This document shows positions 26,161 through 36,212 of a stretch of DNA of 64,000 nt, piece after piece. The DNA comes from Bacillus sp. EB01 (GTDB taxonomy: Bacteria; Bacillota; Bacilli; Bacillales; Cytobacillaceae). Under the pieces are notes generated by a model. It was given only the letters and a program-made list of their open reading frames with translations. It was not told the origin of the DNA and made no database searches. Where the stretch lies: positions 5,058,378-5,122,377 of the forward strand of contig NZ_HG964497.1 of assembly GCF_000613125.1 (NCBI RefSeq), in the 5' to 3' direction. The translations under genes and the position numbers were made by a program. How positions within the stretch are numbered: position 1 is the first letter of the stretch; every line of letters starts with the position of its first letter.

Positions 26161-28803
26161 ATGGATCAAAATGAAATTAGCATGCCGACGAAGTACGATC
26201 CGCAATCAATTGAGCAAGGTCGTTACGAGTGGTGGGTGAAGGGCAAGTTTTTCGAGGCGAAGGATGATGAAACCAAGAAGCCATACACAGTGGTTATTCC
26301 GCCGCCAAACGTTACCGGTAAGCTTCACCTTGGTCATGCATGGGATACAACCCTTCAGGATATCATCACCAGGATGAAGAGGATGCAGGGCTATGATACA
26401 CTATGGCTTCCTGGAATGGACCATGCCGGAATTGCGACGCAGGCAAAGGTTGAGCAAAAACTTCGCAGCGAAGGGAAATCACGCTATGACCTTGGCCGTG
26501 AGAAGTTTGTTGAAGAAACGTGGAGATGGAAGGAAGAGTACGCCGGCCACATCCGCGAGCAATGGGCAAAGCTTGGGCTTGGCCTTGATTACAGCCGTGA
26601 GCGGTTCACTCTTGATGAAGGGCTTTCCGATGCTGTTAAAAAAGTATTCGTTGCTCTTTATGAAAAAGGCCTAATTTACCGCGGTGAATATATTATTAAC
26701 TGGGACCCCGCTACAAAAACTGCCCTTTCAGATATTGAAGTTATCCACAAGGATGTCCAGGGCGCGTTTTATCATATGAGGTATCCTTTGGCTGATGGCT
26801 CCGGCCACATTGAAATCGCGACGACTCGTCCGGAGACAATGCTTGGCGATACTGCGGTAGCTGTTCACCCTGAAGATGACCGCTACAAGCATCTCATCGG
26901 CAAAACGGTTATCCTGCCAATCACTGGCCGGGAGATTCCAATTGTCGGTGATGATTATGTTGATATGGAATTTGGCTCAGGTGCTGTTAAAATTACGCCG
27001 GCACACGACCCGAACGACTTTGAAATTGGCAACAGGCATAACCTTGAGCGTATCCTTGTTATGAACGAAGACGGATCGATGAATGCACGCGCAGGTAAAT
27101 ATCAGGGCATGGACCGCTTCGAATGCCGCAAGCAGATTGTCAAAGACCTTCAAGAGCAGGGTGTATTGTTCAAAATTGAAGATCACCTTCACTCGGTAGG
27201 CCATTCCGAGCGGAGCGATGCTGTTGTCGAGCCTTACCTGTCAACACAATGGTTCGTTAAAATGCAGCCGCTAGCTGACGAAGCCATCGCACTTCAGCAA
27301 AAGGAAAACAAAGTAAACTTTGTTCCTGACCGCTTTGAAAATAACTATTTGCGCTGGATGGAGAATACCCGTGACTGGTGTATTTCACGTCAGCTTTGGT
27401 GGGGCCACCGAATTCCTGCTTGGTACCATAATGAAACTGGTGAGCTCTATGTTGGTGAAAATCCACCAGCAGATTCAGAAAACTGGACACAGGACAAGGA
27501 CGTTCTTGATACATGGTTCAGCTCAGCTCTATGGCCATTCTCGACAATGGGCTGGCCTGATACGGAAGCGGCGGACTACAAGCGTTACTTCCCAACCGAT
27601 GTGCTTGTTACCGGCTATGACATCATTGGCTTCTGGGTATCAAGGATGATTTTCCAAAGCCTTGAATTCACCGGAGAGCGCCCATTCAAGGATGTTCTTA
27701 TCCACGGTCTCGTTCGCGATGCGGAAGGCCGCAAGATGAGTAAATCGCTTGGAAACGGTGTTGACCCGATGGATGTAATCGCCCAGTATGGTGCCGATTC
27801 ACTCCGTTACTTCCTTTCAACCGGAAGCTCGCCTGGCCAGGACCTTCGCTACAGCACGGAAAAGGTTGAGGCAACCTGGAACTTTGCGAATAAGATTTGG
27901 AATGCGTCGCGCTTTGCATTGATGAACATGGCAGAGCTGACTTACGCTGAGATTGACTTCAGCGGTGAAAAATCGACTGCCGATAAGTGGATTCTGACTA
28001 GGCTGAATGAAACAATTGAAACTGTTACCCGCCTGTCAGAGCGCTATGAATTTGGTGAAGTCGGCCGTGCGCTGTACAACTTCATCTGGGATGATTTCTG
28101 TGACTGGTATATTGAAATGGCAAAGCTTCCTCTTTATGGGGAAGACGAGGCTGCCAAGAAGACAACCCGCTCAATTTTGGCATACGTTCTTGATAACACA
28201 ATGAGGCTGATGCATCCTTTCATGCCGTTCATCACAGAAGAAATTTGGCAGCACCTGCCGCACAATGGCGAGTCAATTACGACTGCCGAATGGCCAAAGG
28301 CAAACCCTGAACTGACAGATGAAGCCGCGGCTGAAGAAATGAAGCTGCTCGTTGAAATCATCCGCTCGGTCCGCAACATCAGGGCCGAAGTGAACACACC
28401 TTTAAGCAAAAAAATCAAAATGCTTGTTAAAGCGAAGGACGACAGCTATCTGGCTATGGTTGACAAGAACCGCGCCTACATTGAGCGTTTTTGTAATCCT
28501 GAAGAGCTGCAGATTGGCACCGAGCTCGCAACTCCTGACAAGGCAATGACAGCGGTAATTACCGGTGTTGAAATCATCCTCCCGCTTGAAGGACTGATCA
28601 ACATCGAGGAAGAAATCGCCCGTCTTGAAAAAGAAAAGGCCCGTCTTGATAAAGAAGTTGAACGTGTTCAGAAGAAGCTTGGCAACGAAGGCTTTGTTAA
28701 AAAAGCTCCTGCTCACGTGATTGAAGAAGAGCGCGCCAAAGAAGCTGATTACTCCGAGAAGAGGGCAATCGTAGAAGCTCGGATCAAGGAGCTTCGCGGG
28801 TAA
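26161..28803 (+). CDS. valS: Valyl-tRNA synthetase
   Basis: A class Ia aminoacyl-tRNA synthetase that charges tRNA-Val. Its 880 aa have the HIGH-type motif GKLHLGHAW (53-61), the CP1 editing domain ([11 protein letters not shown], about 223-233), the signature KMSKSLGN (525-532), an anticodon-binding helical domain and a C-terminal coiled coil rich in Glu/Lys ([22 protein letters not shown]). The ribosome site is AAGGAGG. It is regulated by the upstream T-box and followed by folC, as in B. subtilis. Confidence 0.98.
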   Translation: MDQNEISMPTKYDPQSIEQGRYEWWVKGKFFEAKDDETKKPYTVVIPPPNVTGKLHLGHAWDTTLQDIITRMKRMQGYDTLWLPGMDHAGIATQAKVEQKLRSEGKSRYDLGREKFVEETWRWKEEYAGHIREQWAKLGLGLDYSRERFTLDEGLSDAVKKVFVALYEKGLIYRGEYIINWDPATKTALSDIEVIHKDVQGAFYHMRYPLADGSGHIEIATTRPETMLGDTAVAVHPEDDRYKHLIGKTVILPITGREIPIVGDDYVDMEFGSGAVKITPAHDPNDFEIGNRHNLERILVMNEDGSMNARAGKYQGMDRFECRKQIVKDLQEQGVLFKIEDHLHSVGHSERSDAVVEPYLSTQWFVKMQPLADEAIALQQKENKVNFVPDRFENNYLRWMENTRDWCISRQLWWGHRIPAWYHNETGELYVGENPPADSENWTQDKDVLDTWFSSALWPFSTMGWPDTEAADYKRYFPTDVLVTGYDIIGFWVSRMIFQSLEFTGERPFKDVLIHGLVRDAEGRKMSKSLGNGVDPMDVIAQYGADSLRYFLSTGSSPGQDLRYSTEKVEATWNFANKIWNASRFALMNMAELTYAEIDFSGEKSTADKWILTRLNETIETVTRLSERYEFGEVGRALYNFIWDDFCDWYIEMAKLPLYGEDEAAKKTTRSILAYVLDNTMRLMHPFMPFITEEIWQHLPHNGESITTAEWPKANPELTDEAAAEEMKLLVEIIRSVRNIRAEVNTPLSKKIKMLVKAKDDSYLAMVDKNRAYIERFCNPEELQIGTELATPDKAMTAVITGVEIILPLEGLINIEEEIARLEKEKARLDKEVERVQKKLGNEGFVKKAPAHVIEEERAKEADYSEKRAIVEARIKELRG

Positions 28804-28824
28804 TAAGACTTAAATAGACAATCT

Positions 28825-28856
28825 GAAGACGGATTCCGTAGCGGAATTCGTCTTCG
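28825..28856 (+). other. Strong hairpin between valS and folC
   Basis: GAAGACGGATTCC pairs with GGAATTCGTCTTC over a 5-base loop (13 pairs, one G-T). It has no T-run, so it is unlikely to terminate; it may mark an mRNA 3' end or protect one. The folC ribosome site follows within 20 bases. Confidence 0.6.
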
Positions 28857-28882
28857 GTATGTTTGCAAATGGAGGCATTACT

Positions 28883-30187
28883 ATGTTTCAAACCTATAAT
28901 GAAGCACTCGAATGGGTCCATGGGAGACTGAGGCTGGGCATGAAACCAGGCCTATCAAGAATGGAATGGATGATGGAAAGGCTAGGCAATCCAGAGAATA
29001 AGGTGAAATCAATCCATGTCGGCGGTACGAATGGAAAAGGCTCAACTGTTACGTTTCTCCGGTCGATTTACGAGGCAGCGGGATATACTGTCGGCACCTT
29101 TACATCACCATACATTGAGACCTTTAACGAGCGGATTAGCGTTAATGGACAGCCGGTATCGGACGAAATAATCCTCCAACTGGCAAACAGGATTAAGCCG
29201 CTGGCTGATGAGCTTGACCAATCAGAACTTGGCGGGCCGACCGAATTTGAAATCATCACGGCAATGGCATTTGTCTATTTTGGCGAGACCGAGGGAATTG
29301 ATCTTGCCATTTTTGAAGTCGGGCTTGGAGGCAGGTTCGATTCGACAAATATCCTGAAACCAATGGTTTCAATTATTACAAATATTGGCCTGGACCATGT
29401 TGCGATTCTTGGAAATACATACGAGGAAATAGCTTTTGAAAAAGCTGGAATTATTAAAGAGGGCATTCCTACTATTACAGGAACCCTTCAATCGGATGCC
29501 CTTAAGGTCTTGGAAGAACAAGCTGAAACCAAGGACTCCAGCTTATTTAGACTTGGTAATGAGATTATGATTAGTGGCCATGGCAGGGCAAAGCGTGGTG
29601 AACGGTTCACAGTCTCAAGTCCATTTGGAAAGCTAGATGACCTGGAAATTACTATGATTGGTGAGCATCAAACTGCCAACACCGCACTCGCTGTAACTGC
29701 TGTCGGATATTTAAATGAACAGGGTATGGTAAAGGCAAACGAGCAGGCAATCAGGCAAGGCTTGAAGGATGCCTTTTGGCCGGGGAGGCTGGAGATTGTC
29801 TCAGAGAATCCGTTCATTATCCTTGACGGTGCCCATAATACCGAAGGAGTTCAAGCACTTGTCGAGGAGCTGTCATCCCGTTTCAGAAAGGAACAAATCC
29901 GTATTGTCTTTGCTGCGCTGAAAGATAAGCCGCTCGACAGTATGATTGCCCAGCTGGAAGAGGTCTCATCAACCCTTACTTTTGTATCATTTGACTTCCC
30001 GCGTGCGGCAACTGCGAATGAACTATTTAAAATAGGAACCAAATCTACTAACTCGGCAGTAGATGATTGGAAGAGTGTAATTTTTCATGAAAAGCAAAAA
30101 CTTCATGGTAATGATGTACTGGTCATTACTGGTTCGCTTTATTTTATATCTGAGATTCGCCAATATTTAGGAAAATATATTTTGTAA
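28883..30187 (+). CDS. folC: Folylpolyglutamate synthase / dihydrofolate synthase
   Basis: A Mur-ligase-like enzyme that adds glutamates to folates, ATP-dependently, in the cytoplasm. The 434-aa product has the P-loop HVGGTNGKGST (45-55), TFTSPYIETFNERI, the omega-loop metal residues in GLGGRFDSTN, NIGLDHVAILG and LDGAHN. I chose ATG 28883 because GGAGG is 7 bases upstream; an in-frame ATG at 28859 has no such site. In B. subtilis comC follows directly; here the pilus island does. Confidence 0.96.
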   Translation: MFQTYNEALEWVHGRLRLGMKPGLSRMEWMMERLGNPENKVKSIHVGGTNGKGSTVTFLRSIYEAAGYTVGTFTSPYIETFNERISVNGQPVSDEIILQLANRIKPLADELDQSELGGPTEFEIITAMAFVYFGETEGIDLAIFEVGLGGRFDSTNILKPMVSIITNIGLDHVAILGNTYEEIAFEKAGIIKEGIPTITGTLQSDALKVLEEQAETKDSSLFRLGNEIMISGHGRAKRGERFTVSSPFGKLDDLEITMIGEHQTANTALAVTAVGYLNEQGMVKANEQAIRQGLKDAFWPGRLEIVSENPFIILDGAHNTEGVQALVEELSSRFRKEQIRIVFAALKDKPLDSMIAQLEEVSSTLTFVSFDFPRAATANELFKIGTKSTNSAVDDWKSVIFHEKQKLHGNDVLVITGSLYFISEIRQYLGKYIL

Positions 30188-30200
30188 TTCAAACTTATTA

Positions 30201-30231
30201 TTGTGACAAGCTTCTTAAAGTTTGATAAAAT
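30201..30231 (+). promoter_or_regulatory. Possible promoter of the diguanylate cyclase gene
   Basis: TTGTGA at 30201 with GATAAA (17-base spacer) or TAAAAT (19-base spacer). It is a weak match. Confidence 0.35.
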
Positions 30232-30276
30232 GATTTTAAAAAATTGTGATTATTTGTTAAAAAGGGGGGGATGGAA

Positions 30277-31989
30277 TTGAGCGTAAATTCAAAGGTTAAA
30301 AAAGCTATATTCTTGTTATGGCTGTTGCTCGTTCCTCCCGGTCTTGTACTTACATACACTTTTTTTCCACCTCAGGCCGATATAAACATACTTGATATTA
30401 TCGGATTTCTTGCACTTGCTTCCATAGTTGCCTCTATGCCGATGATCATTAATGGTACACCCGTCTTCTTAATCCAATGGGTATCCATCGCTGTTTTTCT
30501 TCGCTATGGCCTTTTCGTTGAGATGATAACAGTACAGGTTTCCGTACTTGTTCTTCTTTTAAAACTTAAGCTTCCAAAAGAAGGCCTATTCAGACTGCCC
30601 CTTAACTCGTTAATGTTTTTTATAGTATCACTGTGCAGCGGTCTCGTTTACGTTAGTATGGGAGGAAAAATCGAACCAAACTTTGATGATGGCGGAAATC
30701 CAATTTGGATAGCTCTGGCATATGCATTCTTTTATTATGTACTTCACCAACTGATTATTATGTTTTTCCAAAGAGTTGTATATAAATCCAAGGAGTCTTA
30801 TTTTGGTAAAGATTTCGTCTGGGAATCGATAACCACGATGATTACATTCCCGCTTGGATTTGTGCTTTATAAGCTTCATTTAGATATGGAATCGTCTGCG
30901 CTAATACTAATGGGCGGTCCATTTGCTAGCGTCGCGCTGCTCCTGAGGGCTTTTTCCAGAACACAAGTTATCAACGAATACCTTCAGAAGGCCGCTGAAA
31001 TTGGCCACCAGCTTGCCGAGCAAAGCAAGGTAAATGAAGTAACCGACCTTTTCTTACAAAAGCTTTCAGGCATGCTCCCGATTGATTATGCATTTGTCAT
31101 CGAAGTTCAGGAAAATGACCAGCTTGTGATGGTAAGAAGAATCGAGAATGGGACTGTCCTTCCGAATCGCCAATTTGCAATGAAGAAAAATCAGGGAATC
31201 AGCGGCACCGTTTGGGGAACAGGAAAGCCGGTCCTTTTTGGAACTAAAAAGGAATGGTCCCATATTGTTAGTTCCCATGTTCCGGATGACGCGGAAAGCA
31301 TACTTGGAGTGCCCATGATGAAAAATGGCAAAACAATGGGCATCCTTGTGTTAGCATCAAGACGAAAGCGCGCCTATGAAAAGTCGCTCCTTATAATTGT
31401 CGATATCCTTTGCTCGCACTATGCCATAGCTGTCGAAAATGCCCGCCATTATGAACAGGCCAAAGAGGAAAGTGAGCGTTGTTCCCTTACCAGGCTTCAT
31501 AACTATCGGTATTTTGAAAGGGTACTTAACAGGGAATTTAATCTGCTTTTACAGCACAGTCGTGAACGTTTAGCTTTGATTATTTTGGACATAGATCATT
31601 TTAAATCGGTTAATGATACATATGGACACCAAAGCGGAAATGAAGTATTAAGGGAATTAGCGTCCCGAATCGAAAGGATTGTTGGGGAAGCCGGAACTGT
31701 CGCTCGCTATGGCGGGGAGGAATTTGTCATACTCCTGCCAGAGGCAACTACCAAGGAGGCGTACAATCTAGCAGAACTTATCCGACAGTCAATTGCAAGC
31801 TGGCCGTTTATCCTGACAGAAAACATCGAGGGCGAGAAGCTTTCAATAAAGATCACTGCATCGTTTGGGATTGCATCTGCCCCTAATGACGCAGATGATG
31901 CACTGGCACTTCTCCGGCATGCCGACCGTGCCCTTTATGTTGGGGCAAAGAGGGCTGGCAGGAATAGGGTTGCGGCGTATGTGAAATAA
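30277..31989 (+). CDS. Membrane GAF-GGDEF diguanylate cyclase
   Basis: 570 aa. An N-terminal membrane region of about six to seven helices (res 8-215) is followed by a GAF-like domain (about 245-390) and a C-terminal GGDEF domain (400-570). The active-site loop is RYGGEEF (GGEEF at about 479-483), which is catalytically competent; DIDHFKSVNDTYGH is intact. The product-inhibition I-site (RxxD five residues before the loop) is absent: that stretch reads EAGTVA. It should make c-di-GMP without feedback. GGGGGGG abuts the ATG at 30271, so the TTG at 30277 is the better start. It is the first gene of the pilus island and is followed by a bidirectional terminator. Confidence 0.9.
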   Translation: MSVNSKVKKAIFLLWLLLVPPGLVLTYTFFPPQADINILDIIGFLALASIVASMPMIINGTPVFLIQWVSIAVFLRYGLFVEMITVQVSVLVLLLKLKLPKEGLFRLPLNSLMFFIVSLCSGLVYVSMGGKIEPNFDDGGNPIWIALAYAFFYYVLHQLIIMFFQRVVYKSKESYFGKDFVWESITTMITFPLGFVLYKLHLDMESSALILMGGPFASVALLLRAFSRTQVINEYLQKAAEIGHQLAEQSKVNEVTDLFLQKLSGMLPIDYAFVIEVQENDQLVMVRRIENGTVLPNRQFAMKKNQGISGTVWGTGKPVLFGTKKEWSHIVSSHVPDDAESILGVPMMKNGKTMGILVLASRRKRAYEKSLLIIVDILCSHYAIAVENARHYEQAKEESERCSLTRLHNYRYFERVLNREFNLLLQHSRERLALIILDIDHFKSVNDTYGHQSGNEVLRELASRIERIVGEAGTVARYGGEEFVILLPEATTKEAYNLAELIRQSIASWPFILTENIEGEKLSIKITASFGIASAPNDADDALALLRHADRALYVGAKRAGRNRVAAYVK

Positions 31990-32003
31990 AGGGCTTTTAT
32001 AAA

Positions 32004-32047
32004 GCAAAAAGGCTAAAGCGGATTTTGTCCGCCTTTAGCCTTTTTCA
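32004..32047. terminator. Bidirectional terminator between convergent genes
   Basis: GGCTAAAGCGGA pairs with TCCGCCTTTAGCC (one bulge), with AAAAA before and TTTTT after. It serves the cyclase gene (+) and the minor-pilin operon (-). Confidence 0.9.
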
Positions 32048-32962
32048 GTATGTTACTTTTATTCCTTCATTTGGATTAAAAAACCATTCGCTTGTGTCTG
32101 GCTTTGCACAAGTATTTCTAGGGATAGGATAGGAAATAAGCTTAGCCTTTGTTGAATCCAGCAAGTATGTTTTTCCAGTGATACATATTTTATAGGCGTT
32201 TCCAATTACCGTTATTTCTTTTTCGAAAATTGCATCTCCATTAATTTGTATGGCTGCAGAACCCTGGAGTTCCAAGTCTTTAAAATATGCCTCTCCATTT
32301 ACTGTTAATATCCGATTCCCTTGGATTGTTACTTTTCCTTTAAAGTAAGTAGAGTTGTTATTTGTTTTAAATTTCGGTGGTTTATTTAAGAGTTCTACTG
32401 GATAGTTCTCAATAATTTTGTAATGAGAAGGGACAGGAGTTAGTTCACCGACTCTGCTTTTTGTTGTACTTTTCTTAATAGTAAAGAACCCCGTTAAAGG
32501 CAATTTTTCATTGTTCGTTTCTCCCATACTTTCAAACTTTATTATCAACTCATTTAGTTTTTCAGGATTTGGAGTAAGGGATTTAAATGTTATTTGAAAA
32601 TTATTATTGGGTGTATCAACATTTACTTGAGCATTATTTGTTTGTAAGAGGGTTGTTAATTCACTTTTGAAGATTTGATCCAAATAATCATCACGTTGTT
32701 GTTGAGTAGGTGTTTTTCCAGAAAAGTTTTGCTGAGTTTTAGTTGCTGCTGTGCTTTTAGCAGTATTAACGTGTTTTTCTACAACTTTTTGATAATATGT
32801 TACTCCCATTTCTGCTAAGTCCGTAGCTTTGTTAATGTTATCTGTTTTATTTAGCTGGGCTCTAGTTGATAATGCCAAACCACTTAGAGAAAGAGCAAAG
32901 ATCATTGTTAAGGTAGCTATTATCATAACTATTAACAAGGCATAGCCTCTTTCACTTTTCAT
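32045..32962 (-). CDS. PilX/GspK-like minor pilin or pilus assembly protein
   Basis: 305 aa. The short leader MKSERG is followed by YALLIVMIIATLTMIFALSLSGLAL, a prepilin-type cleavage site and helix in which the usual Glu at +5 is Ile, as in GspK/PilX types that sit at the pilus tip. The rest is a soluble, Asn/Thr/Lys-rich region with a C-terminal beta-rich part containing repeated 'GNRILTVNGEAYF'-like strands. It is the third gene of a minus-strand operon; AAGGGGG precedes the ATG. The exact orthologue is not recognised. Confidence 0.75.
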   Translation of the reverse strand: MKSERGYALLIVMIIATLTMIFALSLSGLALSTRAQLNKTDNINKATDLAEMGVTYYQKVVEKHVNTAKSTAATKTQQNFSGKTPTQQQRDDYLDQIFKSELTTLLQTNNAQVNVDTPNNNFQITFKSLTPNPEKLNELIIKFESMGETNNEKLPLTGFFTIKKSTTKSRVGELTPVPSHYKIIENYPVELLNKPPKFKTNNNSTYFKGKVTIQGNRILTVNGEAYFKDLELQGSAAIQINGDAIFEKEITVIGNAYKICITGKTYLLDSTKAKLISYPIPRNTCAKPDTSEWFFNPNEGIKVTY

Positions 32963-32973
32963 ACATTTCCCCC

Positions 32974-33429
32974 TTAATATTGTTTAATAATAGTTTCAAT
33001 TTCGTAGGTTTGATTTTGATGATTTTCTACCTTTAAGTAAATATAAAGCGGATCAGCGGTGTTGATCTTCTTTTCTCCAGAAAAGCTTGCACCATCAATT
33101 TCCACATATACAGTCATCGTGTCAGGCTGTAATGGAACGAGAGTGGCAGATGACTTTCCAATGAATCCCTTTTTGAGTAATGGATCATATTTTAGTACAT
33201 ATGTTTCAGACTTATCAGCTTCAACAGTGTGCAGTTCTTGTTTATGATGGTAATTGTTTATAGTTGCTAAGATTAAGTTCGCTTCCCGATTTAGATTTCC
33301 TTTTTCGGAGATGGTGTCATAGTTTTTATTTGTACCAATTAAAACCCCATATAATAATCCGGATACCACTAGAATTAGTGATAAAGCTGCTAACAGTTCA
33401 ATTAAGGTTACCCCTCTATCATTTTTCAT
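32974..33429 (-). CDS. Type IV prepilin-like protein (PilW-like minor pilin)
   Basis: 151 aa with the class III signal MKNDRG/VTLIELLAALSLILVVSGLLYG; Glu at +5 is present. The globular part is small and beta-rich with no cysteines. GAAGGTGAG precedes the start, and the previous gene's stop lies 4 bases upstream. It is probably a minor pilin of the adjacent pilus machine, processed by the PilD at 40641. Confidence 0.8.
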   Translation of the reverse strand: MKNDRGVTLIELLAALSLILVVSGLLYGVLIGTNKNYDTISEKGNLNREANLILATINNYHHKQELHTVEADKSETYVLKYDPLLKKGFIGKSSATLVPLQPDTMTVYVEIDGASFSGEKKINTADPLYIYLKVENHQNQTYEIETIIKQY

Positions 33430-33432
33430 GGC

Positions 33433-33888
33433 TCACCTTCGAATATAAGTATATGTTTCCGATTTATCATTACTATCAGCTGGATTTTGAACAATAACCT
33501 TAAACATGATTAGATTCTCGGTAGTACTATTAATGGTAAACGAACTATTATCCATCAAAGCACTAATAGTATAGTCGCTAGCTATTGGTTCACCTAAATA
33601 TTGTTCAAGCTCCAATTTAGTTAAAGACTTTGGTTTATTTAAAACGATTCCATTGGCATCAATTAAATTTAAAACAATTAAATCTTGTTTCTCTATATTA
33701 ATTTCAATCATATTTACAATTCTTTGTGCTGTCTGCATCGTATCTAGCTTTTGCTCATTTTTTTTATTAAAGATCGCCGACTGGGTAAAAAAGCCCAGGA
33801 AGGAAGTCATTATTATCGTTAATAGGACAATTGATAAGAGAACTTCTAATAACGTAAATCCCTCTTGATTTAAGGAATTTTTGTTCAC
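33433..33888 (-). CDS. Type IV prepilin-like protein (PilV-like minor pilin)
   Basis: 151 aa. The ten-residue leader ending NQEG is followed by FTLLEVLLSIVLLTIIMTSFLGFF, a full prepilin motif with Glu at +5. I chose the GTG at 33888 over the GTG at 33900, because GAGG directly touches the latter. It is the first gene of the minus-strand operon (pilV-, pilW-, pilX-like). On the minus strand a TATAAT lies at about 33928-33933 upstream, without a clear -35. Confidence 0.8.
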   Translation of the reverse strand: MNKNSLNQEGFTLLEVLLSIVLLTIIMTSFLGFFTQSAIFNKKNEQKLDTMQTAQRIVNMIEINIEKQDLIVLNLIDANGIVLNKPKSLTKLELEQYLGEPIASDYTISALMDNSSFTINSTTENLIMFKVIVQNPADSNDKSETYTYIRR

Positions 33889-34032
33889 TCTGGCCTTCAC
33901 CCTCTTTTTTAATTAGTAAGTTTATTATACAATAATCTGGAAGTGGAAAATGTCATATTTTATATATTTCAGTGGTATTTTGCAAACATTTGAAAAATCT
34001 AGCAGTATATTTTAGGGGAAAAGGGGATTTTT

Positions 34033-34752
34033 ATGGAAGTATTTGTTTTTGGTATAGGGTCGCTCGTATTGCTCATCCCCATTTTATACCTGCTCCCGCT
34101 CGGATTAACGGCGAAAGGAAAGGTTGTTACTGCACTAATTGCCTCGTTTTTGGCCATTGTAACCGCTCTTGGAGACGGGATATTTGAACTATGGCAAATG
34201 GCCCTTTTGCTGTTTTTGTTTTCTGGATTAATTGCTTATGTCATGAATGGAAAGCTAGGAGACTTTCTTTATACTAAAAAAGTACAAGTGGAAGGATGGA
34301 ATCCACAGATACAAAAAGAAACTACTGATGACCATCACCGTTTGCCTGAACTAGACGAGGTAGTTTTTAAGGATAAGAGGGAGGATGTCTTAATCGCTGC
34401 TAAGATTCCTCAGGTGGGAGAAGATTTGCAAATATCAATAGATGAAAATGACCTCTATCAAATTTCTTACCTATCAGAAATTGCTGTTTCGAGCATGGAT
34501 AATGAGGTTGAAGTCTCCTTTCTTGATGATATTGGGTTCGATATAAGTACGGAAGCTTCTCCGGTAGAACCATCTGTTATCATCTCTGAGGAAAAACCAG
34601 GTTCTGTTGATGAAACCCTCCCGATGCTGGAATTCGATATTGTTGATCCGAATCAATCTAAAGAAGTGCAGGGATCTATGATAGAAGTCGAAGAGGAATA
34701 CTTATCCGCTGTACTTGAGGTTGCCGCTGGAATAAAGCAGGCTGAAACATAA
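34033..34752 (+). CDS. Membrane protein with acidic cytoplasmic tail, unknown
   Basis: 239 aa. Three closely spaced membrane helices (about res 4-24, 33-50, 55-72) are followed by a soluble, strongly acidic tail to residue 239 with no recognised domain. AAAAGGGGA precedes the ATG. It starts the plus-strand pilus operon ahead of the VanW-like gene and pilB. It may be an accessory factor of the pilus base (inference from position only). Confidence 0.7.
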   Translation: MEVFVFGIGSLVLLIPILYLLPLGLTAKGKVVTALIASFLAIVTALGDGIFELWQMALLLFLFSGLIAYVMNGKLGDFLYTKKVQVEGWNPQIQKETTDDHHRLPELDEVVFKDKREDVLIAAKIPQVGEDLQISIDENDLYQISYLSEIAVSSMDNEVEVSFLDDIGFDISTEASPVEPSVIISEEKPGSVDETLPMLEFDIVDPNQSKEVQGSMIEVEEEYLSAVLEVAAGIKQAET

Positions 34753-34794
34753 TAGTGAAATACTTGGGTACCCAATAGGAAGGGGTTTTTTCCT

Positions 34795-36192
34795 TTGAAA
34801 AAAAACCAGCAATTTGTAAAACTTTTTATCGTCATGTTCCTTTGTTCTGCTTATGTATTTGGGTTTTCCAATTATGGAGCTAAAGCCTTCGGTTCACTTT
34901 TCGCTGGTGGCGAAGGATACCTGCCGGGAACTGCAGTTGGAACAATTAACCTTGAAGGGAAATCCCCAAAAGAAGCATTAGATTTGCTAAAGGCTGGCCT
35001 GGCAGAGTGGCAGGCAAATACTGAGTATAAATTAGTTTACAAAGAAAAAATGATAGAGTTGGATAAAGAACAGTTCTCTTTTGATTTTGAAGGAACCGTT
35101 ACATCACTAGTCAATGGCCGGCAAAATGCACTGATTGCCAGTGTAGACGAATCGGTAATTCTAGAATGGATTACTATGATTTCTCCCCAGCTTATAGGCA
35201 AGGAAATCAACCTTAATGACCTTCATGCAAAACTTGTAGAACCGGCATCGTCTTTACAGTCTGGGGAAGTGGTTATAAAGCTTGCTGAATTTATTGTTGG
35301 AGAAATTCAGAAAACTGAAGTCATTTCTACAGGTACTGTAAACGTCAAAGAGGTTTCCCACGAACTCGAAATGGCTGTTGAAGCTTTTCAAGGAATTACA
35401 ATTCAAGCAGGTTCAGAATTTTCATTCCTTCGTTATATAGAAAATGAGAAGTTGGAGAGCCTTTCACCCAACGCGCTCAGTATGATGGCATCTGCAGTGT
35501 ACATAGCGGTGCTCGGAACTAATTTTGACCTAATTGAACGAAATATTAGTAAAGAACTCCCGGAATATAGCGATCTCGGTTCGGAAGCACGAGTTGAGCC
35601 GGAGCGGGGAATTGATTTCTCTTTTTATAACCCAAATGAGACTGAATTCAAATTGGATTTTGAATTTGCTGGAGACAGGCTTAATGCAACCATAACTGGA
35701 ACGCCATTCCTTTTTGAATATAAGGCTGTTTCAGAAGGAAAAGAGGCATTTAAGCCAAAAACGATTATTCAAAACAGTCCTCTTTTAACAACTGGCCAGG
35801 TAACGATTGAAGAAGAAGGTAAAGAAGGAAAAATCATTACCATTTACCGAGAAGTGTACAGCAATGGAACACTGATTGACACAGTTGCAATCTCCGAGGA
35901 TTATTATCCTCCTGTACCTAGGGTAGAGATTAGGGCGCTGACTGCAGTTCAGACAAATCCCGTTAGCCCAAAGCCTGATGGGACGACAGATCCAGCTCCT
36001 GGAACAAACCCGGTTGAAGGGAATCCCGTTACAGTTACGCCTCCACCTTCAGAAGGGGCAAGTGATCCTGCTGTCTCTGACCCATCAACATTGCCAGTTG
36101 AAGTTGATGATGGTGATACTCCGATTGAGGAGCCTAGTGAAAGTGGCGATGATGGCGGTCTTTGGGGCAAGCCAAACGAGCAACCTAAATAA
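34795..36192 (+). CDS. VanW/G5-like secreted or membrane-anchored protein
   Basis: 465 aa. An N-terminal signal/anchor helix (LFIVMFLCSAYVFGFSNYG) is followed by a peptidoglycan-binding-4/VanW-like region (about 45-290, with VGTINLEGKSPKEALDLL and ASAVYIAVLGTNFDLIERN), a G5-like segment (about 330-385) and a disordered Pro/Thr/Asp/Gly tail. The VanW active-like cysteines are missing. TTG start with GGAAGGGG upstream. It is likely extracytoplasmic and may help the pilus cross or bind the wall; this is inferred from domain and context. Confidence 0.7.
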   Translation: MKKNQQFVKLFIVMFLCSAYVFGFSNYGAKAFGSLFAGGEGYLPGTAVGTINLEGKSPKEALDLLKAGLAEWQANTEYKLVYKEKMIELDKEQFSFDFEGTVTSLVNGRQNALIASVDESVILEWITMISPQLIGKEINLNDLHAKLVEPASSLQSGEVVIKLAEFIVGEIQKTEVISTGTVNVKEVSHELEMAVEAFQGITIQAGSEFSFLRYIENEKLESLSPNALSMMASAVYIAVLGTNFDLIERNISKELPEYSDLGSEARVEPERGIDFSFYNPNETEFKLDFEFAGDRLNATITGTPFLFEYKAVSEGKEAFKPKTIIQNSPLLTTGQVTIEEEGKEGKIITIYREVYSNGTLIDTVAISEDYYPPVPRVEIRALTAVQTNPVSPKPDGTTDPAPGTNPVEGNPVTVTPPPSEGASDPAVSDPSTLPVEVDDGDTPIEEPSESGDDGGLWGKPNEQPK

Positions 36193-36212
36193 ACAATAAG
36201 CAGGGATGTTGA

